Assembly: GCF_019880545.1 (NCBI RefSeq)
Contig: NZ_JAINVW010000003.1
Coordinates: 1,054,001-1,118,000 of the forward strand
DNA from: Flagellimonas meishanensis
GTDB lineage: Bacteria; Bacteroidota; Bacteroidia; Flavobacteriales; Flavobacteriaceae
Direction of reading: 5' to 3'
Length of the DNA stretch: 64,000 bases
Positions 53,704-61,637 of the stretch are shown here, one piece after another. Positions within the stretch are counted from its first letter, which is position 1. Each line of letters opens with the position of its first letter. The notes below the pieces were generated by a model. That model ran no database searches. It was not told where the DNA came from and saw only the letters and a list, made by a program, of their open reading frames with translations. Made by a program: the position numbers and the translations under genes.

Positions 53704-54269
53704 TTCCTCATTTTTTGGAATGCAAATATAGCCAACTTGGCAAACAACCATCCAAAGAGTATTCCAACACATGTTCCAGTGAGCACATCCAGTGGATAAT
53801 GCACTCCAATATAAATACGGCTGTAGGCGACCAAGCAGGCCCAAATGACCAAAATTGCACCCAAGTATTTTACCTTACCTCGAAATAAAACCAGAAAAAA
53901 AGTGGCAGGGCCGAAGGAATTGGCCGCATGTGCGGAAAAATACCCAAACTTACCTCCACAATAGCTTTTTACCAGGCGCATTGTCTCGCTAATCTCTGGA
54001 TCATAGCAGGGCCTTAGCCTACCAATTCCATATTTAAAAAAATTGGAAAGTTGATCCGTGCACGTGATAAGCAGGGCCACGGTGACAAGAACAACGCTTG
54101 TCTTTTTCCATCCAAAGTTCTTAAAGCACAGATATAGTAATAGGAGATAAAGTGGGAAAGAATTTCTGGTCTTCGTCATGAACATCCAAAAACCATCCCA
54201 AGTGTCGGTCCCCAAGCCGTTCAGATATAGGAACAGCTGCTTGTCCAATTGCAGGATCTCCTCAAGCAT
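53700..54269 (-). CDS. PAP2 superfamily membrane phosphatase
   Basis: A 189-aa membrane phosphatase with the three PAP2 motifs: KYGIGRLRPCYDP (about 78-90), SAHAANSFG (about 113-121) and SRIYIGVHYPLDVLTG (about 150-165). Five to six helices. Homologues dephosphorylate polyprenyl diphosphate, phosphatidate or lipid A. Its position upstream of the ArnT-like gene with a 4-bp overlap suggests a role with lipid-linked sugars or lipid A. It overlaps the upstream small gene by 1 bp (TGATG). Confidence 0.92.
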   Translation of the reverse strand: MLEEILQLDKQLFLYLNGLGTDTWDGFWMFMTKTRNSFPLYLLLLYLCFKNFGWKKTSVVLVTVALLITCTDQLSNFFKYGIGRLRPCYDPEISETMRLVKSYCGGKFGYFSAHAANSFGPATFFLVLFRGKVKYLGAILVIWACLVAYSRIYIGVHYPLDVLTGTCVGILFGWLFAKLAIFAFQKMRK

Positions 54270-54496
54270 CAGCCATCGTATCTTGATACCTCCCTATCGT
54301 AAAAAGCGTTGGCCGCTTCAATCAAAATTTCTGCCTCTGAGGCCAATTCCTGTTCATCTTCCTTGGAAAACTCCTCCATCCACTCCACTTCATCATTCTC
54401 CAGATTGATAATGAACCGTGGATACTCCGTATGGACGATAAAAATGGCGTCGGGATAATCGGTGTTATCAGCCAAAAGAAATTTCGGTAGTTCCAT
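54269..54496 (-). CDS. Small acidic conserved protein
   Basis: A 75-aa soluble protein rich in Asp and Glu (DEVEWMEEFSKEDEQELASE in the centre), no signal or membrane segment. It overlaps the PAP2 gene by 1 bp and follows the MATE gene by 25 bp, so it belongs to this operon. I do not recognise a characterised family. Two clear halves, a beta-like N-terminus (FIVHTEYPRFIINL) and a helical C-terminus, suggest a folded protein. Confidence 0.75.
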   Translation of the reverse strand: MELPKFLLADNTDYPDAIFIVHTEYPRFIINLENDEVEWMEEFSKEDEQELASEAEILIEAANAFYDREVSRYDG

Positions 54497-54521
54497 GTGC
54501 TAAGAATTTGATGTGCAGGTT

Positions 54522-55901
54522 TTAGGGTCCAGTTTGGTTCCTGATCAATTTTTTGGTCAAATAGTTAAATCGAATATACAACATTACTGCGGATGCGGTA
54601 AGCCCCAATAAAAGCCCCAACCAAATGCCCGTGCTCTTGAGCTCCGTGAACAAACCGAAATAATAACATACGGGAAAACCTATCAACCAATAGGCCGCAA
54701 AAGTGATGAAAGTGGGTATTTTGACATCCTGAAGTCCGCGTAATGCGCCAAGCACCACCACCTGAAGCCCATCTGAAATTTGGAAGAATGCCGCCACCAA
54801 CAACAATTTGGCCGCTATAACGATCACTTCGGTGTTGTCCACTTGGTTGGCAAGATCGTCCACATCCAAATAAATGGTGGGAAACCAATGCCTTCCCAAC
54901 AGGAAAAGTGTGGCAAAGACGACCTCCAACAGAAAAGTGAGGAAAAATATGGATTCCGCGATTCTTCTAAGTTCCCGAAAGTTCTGCAATCCTTTTTGAT
55001 TGCCCACACGTATCATGGCCGCTACGCTGAGCCCCATCCCGACCATAAAGGTCATACTGCTAAGGTTCAAGGCTATCTGATTTGCAGCCTGGGCATTCTT
55101 GCCAAGAACCCCGCTCAACCATATGGCAGCGGTAAAAATGGCCACTTCAAAAAACATTTGCATGGCCGAAGGGAATCCCAGGCTGATTATTTTTCGCATC
55201 ACTTTGTTTTCAATGTTCCTGAAATTGAAATGTGATACATAGGGCCTAAATTTTTCTTTCCGCTTCAATAAATACCAGATATAGCCCACCATAATGAGTC
55301 TAGATACCAGTGTGCCGATGGCAGCCCCCACAATTCCCAATTTTGGAAAACCAAACGACCCAAAAATGAGCAAATAGTTGATGACAATGTTAATCACATT
55401 GGCCAAAATGGTGGCATACATGGGGTATTTGGTCTGCGAAAGTCCTTCAGAAAATTGCTTCAACGCCTGAAAAATAATCAGGGGAACTAGCGAAAAGGCA
55501 ACCAGGTCCAGATAGGGAATTGCCAATTCAACCACTTCCGGTGGTTGGTCCATGGAATGCAGCAGTGGTTTGCAGACCAATATCACCCCAAAGAGGGAAA
55601 ATCCCAATAAGGTACAGAGCACCAAACCATGTTTTAGTGCACTCTTGCCATCGGCTTGGTTACCCGCGCCGTCCGCTTCGGCCACCAGCGGCGTGATTGC
55701 CGTTGAAAAACCGATGCCCAAAGACATGGCGATGAACACAAAACTATTGCCAAGGGAGACAGCGGCCAACTCTGCCGTACCCAATTGGCCTACCATGATG
55801 TTATCGGCAAAGGCTACGAAGGTATGGCCCAACATCCCCAAGATCACGGGATAGGCCAATCTTAGGTTAAATGCAAACTCTCTGGTATATCGTTGTAGCA
55901 A
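54522..55901 (-). CDS. MATE family efflux transporter
   Basis: A 459-aa sodium- or proton-driven multidrug antiporter with twelve helices in two related halves. FVAFADNIMVGQLGTAELAAVSLG and the corresponding second-half GVLGKNAQAANQIALNL show the repeat; PLVAEADGAG is the family motif near the end of helix 2. The substrate is unknown. The start is TTG at 55901; the first ATG would remove most of helix 1. The upstream -7 box fits that start. Confidence 0.93.
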   Translation of the reverse strand: MLQRYTREFAFNLRLAYPVILGMLGHTFVAFADNIMVGQLGTAELAAVSLGNSFVFIAMSLGIGFSTAITPLVAEADGAGNQADGKSALKHGLVLCTLLGFSLFGVILVCKPLLHSMDQPPEVVELAIPYLDLVAFSLVPLIIFQALKQFSEGLSQTKYPMYATILANVINIVINYLLIFGSFGFPKLGIVGAAIGTLVSRLIMVGYIWYLLKRKEKFRPYVSHFNFRNIENKVMRKIISLGFPSAMQMFFEVAIFTAAIWLSGVLGKNAQAANQIALNLSSMTFMVGMGLSVAAMIRVGNQKGLQNFRELRRIAESIFFLTFLLEVVFATLFLLGRHWFPTIYLDVDDLANQVDNTEVIVIAAKLLLVAAFFQISDGLQVVVLGALRGLQDVKIPTFITFAAYWLIGFPVCYYFGLFTELKSTGIWLGLLLGLTASAVMLYIRFNYLTKKLIRNQTGP

Positions 55902-55920
55902 AATGGATTCTTAAAGCGGA

Positions 55921-55928
55921 CAAATGTA
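55921..55928 (-). promoter_or_regulatory. Putative -7 element (TACATTTG) for the MATE operon
   Basis: On the minus strand an exact -7 match lies 20 bp before the TTG start of the MATE gene; no TTG sits at the expected -33 distance. Confidence 0.45.
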
Positions 55929-55977
55929 GTCCAATCAACATAATCTGAATCGTTTATAAGGGAACTATTCGGAAAAC

Positions 55978-56751
55978 CTAAACTTTTTTGGCCTCTTCCC
56001 AGAATACGTCCATTTCGGCCAAGGTCATTTCCTTAAGGCTTTTTCCCTTTTCCTTGGCTTTTCTTTCCAGATATTTGAAGCGTTCGATAAACTTCTTGTT
56101 GGTCCGTTCCAACGCATTTTCAGGATTTATCTCCAAAAAGCGGGCATAATTGACCATCGAAAAAAGAACATCCCCAAACTCGGACTCAATTCTATCTCTA
56201 TGGTTCGATTCCACCTCAACCTGCAATTCGCCGAGTTCTTCCTTTAATTTTTCAAAGACCTGTTCCGGCCGTTCCCAATCGAATCCCACACCGGCCACTT
56301 TTTCCTGGATTCTATTGGCCTTGACCAAGGCAGGTAGGCTACTGGGCACTCCCTCGAGAACACTTTTCTTGCCTTCTTTCAGTTTGATGTTTTCCCAATT
56401 CTGCTTCACCTCTTCCTCATTTTCTACCTTTACATCGCCATAGATATGCGGATGACGGTTTATCAATTTTTCGCAGATGTCATTGGCTACGTCCGCCATA
56501 TCAAAATCCCCGGTCTCCGAGCCTATTTTGGCATAAAAAACAATATGCAATAACAGGTCGCCGAGCTCCTTCTTCACTTCTTCCAGGTCATCATCCAAAA
56601 TGGCGTCCCCCAACTCGTAGGTTTCCTCAATGGTCAGATGGCGCAGCGACTGCATGGTTTGTTTCTTGTCCCACGGACATTGTTCACGCAGTTCGTCCAT
56701 GATGTCCAACAATCTTGAAAAAGCCTTCAATTGCCTCGCTCTATTGTTCAT
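55978..56751 (-). CDS. mazG: Nucleoside triphosphate pyrophosphohydrolase MazG
   Basis: House-cleaning enzyme of 257 aa that hydrolyses NTPs to NMP and pyrophosphate. Two MazG modules are seen: CPWDKKQTMQSLRHLTIEET with EELGDLLLHIVFYA-like KKELGDLLLHIVFYAKIG in the first half, and ESEFGDVLFSMVNYARFL in the second, each with the ExxE and ExxD metal motifs. The C-terminus is basic then acidic. It is divergent from the esterase gene, with a promoter box for each. Confidence 0.95.
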   Translation of the reverse strand: MNNRARQLKAFSRLLDIMDELREQCPWDKKQTMQSLRHLTIEETYELGDAILDDDLEEVKKELGDLLLHIVFYAKIGSETGDFDMADVANDICEKLINRHPHIYGDVKVENEEEVKQNWENIKLKEGKKSVLEGVPSSLPALVKANRIQEKVAGVGFDWERPEQVFEKLKEELGELQVEVESNHRDRIESEFGDVLFSMVNYARFLEINPENALERTNKKFIERFKYLERKAKEKGKSLKEMTLAEMDVFWEEAKKV

Positions 56752-56766
56752 CCAAAAAGTTTTGCC

Positions 56767-56774
56767 AAAAATAC
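56767..56774 (-). promoter_or_regulatory. Putative -7 element (TATTTTTG) for mazG
   Basis: An exact -7 match on the minus strand, 16 bp before the mazG ATG; no -33 TTG at correct spacing. Confidence 0.45.
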
Positions 56775-56856
56775 GAAGACCCTTTTAAGTAAAATCCATC
56801 CTTGCCTAACAAAGCGTTCTTATTTTTCAACAGGTGGGGCGTATCAAAAACAGTTG

Positions 56857-56864
56857 TATTTTTG
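56857..56864 (+). promoter_or_regulatory. Putative -7 element (TATTTTTG) for the esterase-hexosaminidase operon
   Basis: An exact -7 match 16 bp before the ATG at 56881, mirroring the mazG box 82 bp away on the other strand; no clear -33 element. Confidence 0.45.
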
Positions 56865-56880
56865 AAGAAAAGCCGATACT

Positions 56881-57756
56881 ATGAAATCCATAACGCTTCT
56901 TGTCATTTTGTTCGGATGCCTTTGGCTACCGGCCCAAGAAATCGTGAAATTGCCTGTTGATGAAAACCCTCCAGTGGTATGGACAACCGCTCTGGGGCAA
57001 TATTATTCTCCCATTTGGAAGACTGAAGTGGTCACCAATGTCTCGGAGCCCACCATACAGGTTTTCCGTCCCGAAGAAGCCCTCAATAATGGCACATCAG
57101 TCATTGTCGCGCCCGGGGGCGGATTATACGCTCTCAGTATAAAAAAAGAGGGTACGGAAGTTGCTAAGTGGCTTAATGAAAAAGGGATTACCGCATTTGT
57201 ACTCCAATACAGGTTAGTGCCCACCGAAAAGGACGGGGTTGCGGAGATTTCGGATTTGTCCGTGAACAACCCGGACAAGATTGGTGAGGAAGTGGCCAAA
57301 GTGCTCCCCTACTCCATTAAAGATGGCCTAAATGCGATAAAACATGTTAGGGAAAATGCCACCTCATACGGTGTGGATCCAAACAAAATCGGGTTTATGG
57401 GATTCTCGGCAGGTGGTGCGGTAACCGTGGGGGTAGGCTACAATTACTCCCAAGACAACAAGCCCAATTTTTTAGTGCCAGTATATTACTGGTCGGATGT
57501 GCTACCAATCCAAGAACCGAAACCCGATGCACCTCCCATGTTTATTATTTGTGCCACCGATGATCCCTTGGGATTGGCAAAAGGCAGCATCGATCTCTAT
57601 TCCTCATGGTTGCAGGCAGGAAAACCTGTGGCCCTGCACATGTACAGTAAGGGCGGACATGGTTTTGGAATGGAAAAACAGGGACTGCCCTCAGATTCTT
57701 GGATTGAACGGTTTTATGAATGGAGCCAAGCCCAAAATCTGGTAAGCAATTATTGA
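56881..57756 (+). CDS. Secreted alpha/beta hydrolase (esterase)
   Basis: A 291-aa exported protein with a signal peptide ending about residue 19 (LWLPAQ). The fold is of the acetyl-xylan esterase / BD-FAE type: oxyanion loop VIVAPGGGLYAL, nucleophile GFSAGG with Ser176, the Asp region ATDDPLG and the His in GGHGFG. All three catalytic residues are visible. The substrate is probably an acylated or acetylated sugar, but this is inference. An SGNH hydrolase and a GH20 hexosaminidase follow on the same strand. Confidence 0.9.
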   Translation: MKSITLLVILFGCLWLPAQEIVKLPVDENPPVVWTTALGQYYSPIWKTEVVTNVSEPTIQVFRPEEALNNGTSVIVAPGGGLYALSIKKEGTEVAKWLNEKGITAFVLQYRLVPTEKDGVAEISDLSVNNPDKIGEEVAKVLPYSIKDGLNAIKHVRENATSYGVDPNKIGFMGFSAGGAVTVGVGYNYSQDNKPNFLVPVYYWSDVLPIQEPKPDAPPMFIICATDDPLGLAKGSIDLYSSWLQAGKPVALHMYSKGGHGFGMEKQGLPSDSWIERFYEWSQAQNLVSNY

Positions 57757-57809
57757 TGTTTTTTAGTCGGTTACCAAAAAAATATCTCTCAAAACAATAC
57801 GCTGATGCT

Positions 57810-58463
57810 ATGAGGCGATTTTTGTTTCTGATGATGCTATTCCCCGTGCTGGGCAATACACAGGATCCAAACCGATTCAAGAAGGAGGTAATGCATATAG
57901 AACAAAGAATGGATTCTCTATGGGATTCATCAAAACCGGTCATAGTATTTACAGGGAGTTCCAGCGTACGACTTTGGAAAGATCTGGAAGAGCGATTCCC
58001 GGAACATCAGATATTGAACACAGGATTCGGAGGTTCCCAATCGTCCGATCTGGAACATTATTTGAACCCTTTGGTCATAAAATATGCTCCAGTACGTGTC
58101 TTCATTTATGAAGGCGACAATGATATAAGTGATAAAAAAAGACCTGGGCTCGTCTTCAAAACCATGGAGCGGATAGTGCATGTACTCCGGGGCCAAGCAT
58201 CAAACCCTGAAGTTGTCCTCATTTCATCCAAACCCAGCATTGCCCGATGGCGTTTAAGGGGAAAATATCGTCGACTTAACCGCAAATTGGCTCGATTTGC
58301 CACCGAAACCCAAGGGGTTTATTTTGCTGATGTTTGGCATCCTATGCTGGATAACAGAACGCTCAAAAGAGATCTCTTTATTGATGATGGCCTTCACATG
58401 AACAGCGAAGGTTACGATATATGGTATGGCGTTTTGAAGGATTTTGTCGATTTTGTTAAATAA
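57810..58463 (+). CDS. SGNH/GDSL-family hydrolase
   Basis: A 217-aa probably exported enzyme. The N-terminus is a short hydrophobic stretch (FLFLMMLFPVLGNTQ). The SGNH blocks are present: VFTGSSSVRLW with Ser50, NTGFGGSQSSDLE with the Gly, EGDND with the Asn, and the catalytic pair in DDGLHMNSEGY. This family includes acetylhydrolases acting on glycans or on lipids. It starts 53 bp after the esterase and ends 10 bp before the hexosaminidase gene, so all three probably form an operon. Confidence 0.88.
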   Translation: MRRFLFLMMLFPVLGNTQDPNRFKKEVMHIEQRMDSLWDSSKPVIVFTGSSSVRLWKDLEERFPEHQILNTGFGGSQSSDLEHYLNPLVIKYAPVRVFIYEGDNDISDKKRPGLVFKTMERIVHVLRGQASNPEVVLISSKPSIARWRLRGKYRRLNRKLARFATETQGVYFADVWHPMLDNRTLKRDLFIDDGLHMNSEGYDIWYGVLKDFVDFVK

Positions 58464-58473
58464 AACCCAATGT

Positions 58474-60048
58474 ATGTTTAAAAAAGTTTTTGCGGTATCC
58501 CTTTTGTTGATAGTTGCCGCAGCCTGCCAGCCCAAGAAAAAGGAAATTTTGTATCCCAAAACAGATCTTTCCCAAGCTCCCCTTATCCCAAAACCCATTA
58601 ACACTGTGGCCACCCACAGTGCTTTTGGATTGGATCAAAATACCGTTATCCTTACTTCTGAAAGTGACCCTGGTTTTGAGCAGGTGGGACGATTTTTGTC
58701 GGATAAGATAAAATGGCAAACTGGATTGGAAGTACCTGTAAACCAGACTGCTGAGGAAAATTCCATTCATCGCTTCATTTATATAAATAAGGCAAATTCC
58801 CAAGACCTTAAAACCCCAGAGTCTTATCAGCTTTACATTAAAAATGATTCCATATTCGTCAATTCCGAATCGGTGGAAGGTGCTTTTAGGGGAATACAGA
58901 CCCTGCGCCAACTCATTCCAGAAAAAAGCAACGACACGCTCACGGACCATCCATTATGGGTTATTCCATCCGGTAAGATCGTGGATGCTCCAAAATTTGC
59001 GTTCCGTGGGGCCATGTTGGATGTGGCCCGCCACTTTTTTACCGTGGAGGAAGTAAAGAAATATATAGATATTTTGGCCTATTATAAATATAATAAGTTT
59101 CACCTTCACCTTTCCGATGACCAAGGTTGGCGGATTGAGATCAAATCTTGGCCCAAACTTACAACCGTTGGAGGAGCCACCGAAGTTGGCGGTGGCAAGG
59201 GAGGGTTTTATACCCAAGAGGAATATAAGGAGTTGGTCAATTATGCTGCTGAGCGACATATCACCATAATCCCAGAAATAGATATGCCAGGGCACACCAA
59301 CGCCGCATCGGTGAGCTATCCTTTTTTGAACGGCAATGGAAAAACTTTAAAGCCTTACACAGGCACACGGGTCGGTTTCAGCACCTTTGATGCGAACAAG
59401 GACAGTGTTTACATTTTCCTGGACGATGTTATTCGTGAAATTGCCTCCATTTCACCGGGACCTTATTTTCATATTGGAGGCGATGAGAGCCACGTTACCC
59501 CAAAAAAAGACTATATACATTTTGTGGAACGGGTTGAAAAAATAGTGCAAAAACACGGAAAATCCATGATTGGATGGAATGAGATAGCCCAAGCGGATAT
59601 AAGCCCTTCAAGTGTTGTCCAGCTTTGGAATGAAAAGAAACATGCCCAAATAGCCGCGCAAAATGGTTCAAAAATCATTCTGTCCCCAGCGGAGAAAATT
59701 TATCTGGACATGAAGTACGATTCACTTTCGACCTATGGACTTAACTGGGCTGGCCTCATTCCGGTGGACACAGCTTATAACTGGGATCCGGAAACCTATG
59801 TGGAAGACCTTCCGATAGAAAGCATTTTGGGCATTGAAGCGCCGTTGTGGTCCGAAACCATTTCCAACAGTGCCGAGCTTGAATATTTGGCGTTTCCCCG
59901 TGCCATAGGATATGGCGAGTTGGGATGGTCGCTTCGGGAGCATTGCGATTGGGAGGATTATAGGACCAGACTGAGACAACATGTGCCCTACCTAGAACGG
60001 ATGCAGGTAAATTATTATCCAACAACGTTGGTGGATTGGGATAAATAG
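58474..60048 (+). CDS. Beta-N-acetylhexosaminidase (GH20), lipoprotein
   Basis: A 524-aa enzyme with a lipoprotein signal (IVAAACQ, lipidation Cys about residue 18). Residues about 35-160 form the GH20b domain; the catalytic barrel follows with MLDVARHFFTVEEVKKYID, HLHLSDDQGWRIEI, EIDMPGHTNAA and the catalytic Asp-Glu pair in HIGGDESHV (Asp337, Glu338). It cleaves terminal GlcNAc or GalNAc from chitin, glycoprotein or peptidoglycan fragments. Membrane anchoring with two upstream esterases suggests stepwise trimming of acetylated glycans. Confidence 0.95.
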   Translation: MFKKVFAVSLLLIVAAACQPKKKEILYPKTDLSQAPLIPKPINTVATHSAFGLDQNTVILTSESDPGFEQVGRFLSDKIKWQTGLEVPVNQTAEENSIHRFIYINKANSQDLKTPESYQLYIKNDSIFVNSESVEGAFRGIQTLRQLIPEKSNDTLTDHPLWVIPSGKIVDAPKFAFRGAMLDVARHFFTVEEVKKYIDILAYYKYNKFHLHLSDDQGWRIEIKSWPKLTTVGGATEVGGGKGGFYTQEEYKELVNYAAERHITIIPEIDMPGHTNAASVSYPFLNGNGKTLKPYTGTRVGFSTFDANKDSVYIFLDDVIREIASISPGPYFHIGGDESHVTPKKDYIHFVERVEKIVQKHGKSMIGWNEIAQADISPSSVVQLWNEKKHAQIAAQNGSKIILSPAEKIYLDMKYDSLSTYGLNWAGLIPVDTAYNWDPETYVEDLPIESILGIEAPLWSETISNSAELEYLAFPRAIGYGELGWSLREHCDWEDYRTRLRQHVPYLERMQVNYYPTTLVDWDK

Positions 60049-60051
60049 TCC

Positions 60052-60486
60052 CTATTCCTCCTCGGTGGCAGGGATAGCGGTCTCTTCAGTGTCTGTTTCA
60101 GAGAAATCGGTGATCTTGTTGTCGACAAGGATATTGTACCACTGTATTATTTTTTTGATATCACTGGCATAAACCCTGTCTTCATCATAGTTGGGCAAAA
60201 TTTCGAAGAAATATTCCTCCAAGTCCATTTTTTCGGCTTTGTGGCTGATTTTGGTCTTTTCCCCGCCTTCCTTTTCCTTTATTTTTTGGAAGATTTCTCT
60301 AAGGGGAACCTCTTCTTCCAGCGTATAGATGGCAATTTCGGACAGAACGCTGACATTGTTCCGCATGCTCACGGTCACCCTTTTTCCATCCAAAAGCGAT
60401 TCGCCCACGAAACCGCTCCTGGTTTGGGTCAGCAACTTGTAAAGTCCAGGTTTTCCACCTATCGACAAAATTTTATCCAGTGTCAT
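60052..60486 (-). CDS. DUF5606 protein
   Basis: A 144-aa cytoplasmic protein matching DUF5606: LDKILSIGGKPGLYKLLTQT at the N-terminus (an SH3-like beta barrel) and a helical second half (IFQKIKEKEGG, EKMDLEEYFFEILPNYDEDR), ending in an acidic tail. Function is unknown. It follows def by 53 bp on the same strand. From memory it is commonly found with def, ruvX and mazG. Confidence 0.88.
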   Translation of the reverse strand: MTLDKILSIGGKPGLYKLLTQTRSGFVGESLLDGKRVTVSMRNNVSVLSEIAIYTLEEEVPLREIFQKIKEKEGGEKTKISHKAEKMDLEEYFFEILPNYDEDRVYASDIKKIIQWYNILVDNKITDFSETDTEETAIPATEEE

Positions 60487-60539
60487 TGCTTATATTTTCT
60501 GGGCGTAAAATTATGTTTTTATCCCAAATCCAATTTTTT

Positions 60540-61130
60540 TTAACGTCTTTTTTTGATGCTGGGAAACCGCATCTTGTATTCCACCTCGATTTTTCCCTTG
60601 GAAATTTTGTCCAGTCTGCTTTTTAAAAGTCTTTTCTTTAAGGATGAGAGCTTGTCGGTGAACAGAATTCCCTCGATATGATCGTACTCATGTTGTATGA
60701 CCCGAGCCAACAGTCCGTCAAAAGTCTCTGTGTGAGAATTGAAGTTCTCATCCAGATAGCTGATGGTTATTTCCGGCTTGCGCTTTACATCTTCCCGAAT
60801 ATCCGGAATACTCAGGCATCCTTCATTGAAGTTCCATTCCTGGCCATTCTGTTCCTCAATCTTTGCATTGATGAACACTTTTTTAAAATCCTTTAACCGA
60901 TCTTGTTCTTCTTGGCTCAATTCCTCATCATCGGCAAAGGGTGATGTATCCACCAAGAAAAGTCGTATCGGCAATCCAATTTGCGGGGCTGCCAATCCCA
61001 CACCGTGGGCATTGTACATGGTCTCCCACATGTTGGAAATCAACTCATCCAATTTGGGATAATCTTGGGGCAGATCTTCCGCGACCTTTCGTAAAACGGG
61101 GTCTCCGTATGCAACTATGGGTAAAATCAT
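60540..61130 (-). CDS. def: Peptide deformylase
   Basis: Fe/Zn enzyme of 196 aa removing the formyl group from nascent proteins. The three motifs are intact: GVGLAAPQIG, EGCLSIPDI with the metal Cys, and QHEYDHIEG with the two metal His and catalytic Glu. An insert of about 20 residues (ADDEELSQEEQDRLK) between motifs 1 and 2 is typical of Bacteroidota. It follows ruvX after 3 bp. Confidence 0.97.
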   Translation of the reverse strand: MILPIVAYGDPVLRKVAEDLPQDYPKLDELISNMWETMYNAHGVGLAAPQIGLPIRLFLVDTSPFADDEELSQEEQDRLKDFKKVFINAKIEEQNGQEWNFNEGCLSIPDIREDVKRKPEITISYLDENFNSHTETFDGLLARVIQHEYDHIEGILFTDKLSSLKKRLLKSRLDKISKGKIEVEYKMRFPSIKKRR

Positions 61131-61133
61131 AAA

Positions 61134-61544
61134 CTATTTTCTGTTAAGGTAGGCCTGCAAAATAAGTGTCGCGCTTATTTCATCCAGCTTGGCCTTGTCC
61201 TGACGCTTTTTTTTCTTCATTCCTCCTTCAACCATGGATTGCATGGCCATTTTGGAGGTAAACCGTTCATCCTGTCGTTCAATCGGGATATGTGGAAATC
61301 GCTGTGAAAGTTTTTCCATAAAAGGTAGGATAAGCTCTTCAGATTCCGACGGTGTGCCATCCATCTGCTTGGGTAGACCAATCACAATTCTTTCCACGAC
61401 TTCCTTTTCTTCATACTCGGAAAGAAATTGCATCAGATCACTGGTCTGGACTGTGGCCAAGCCAGAGGCAATAATTTGAAGTTCGTCGGTTACCGCTATT
61501 CCTGTCCGCACTTTTCCAAAATCCAAAGCCAAAATTCTCGCCAA
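61134..61544 (-). CDS. ruvX: Putative pre-16S rRNA nuclease / Holliday junction resolvase-like RuvX (YqgF)
   Basis: RNase H-fold nuclease of 136 aa. The first Asp is in ILALDFGKVRTGIAVTD, GLPKQMDGTPSE follows, then DERFTSK and the late Asp segment ending in DEISATLILQAYL. The family is implicated in 16S rRNA 5' processing. The start is TTG at 61544, which yields the standard ARILALDFG opening; the only alternative is another TTG nine codons upstream. Confidence 0.92.
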   Translation of the reverse strand: MARILALDFGKVRTGIAVTDELQIIASGLATVQTSDLMQFLSEYEEKEVVERIVIGLPKQMDGTPSESEELILPFMEKLSQRFPHIPIERQDERFTSKMAMQSMVEGGMKKKKRQDKAKLDEISATLILQAYLNRK

Positions 61545-61617
61545 AGCAATTTTTTGGCAAAAATAGCGCAAAAATGTTACGCGGTTAAAATAGGGGCCAA
61601 TATTCTGGCAAGGGCAT

Positions 61618-61625
61618 TATCTTTG
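61618..61625 (+). promoter_or_regulatory. Putative -7 element (TATCTTTG) for dapD
   Basis: An exact -7 match ends 12 bp before ATG 61638, so the leader would be very short. The -33 region has no good TTG. Confidence 0.45.
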
Positions 61626-61637
61626 CCCAAATTTAAC

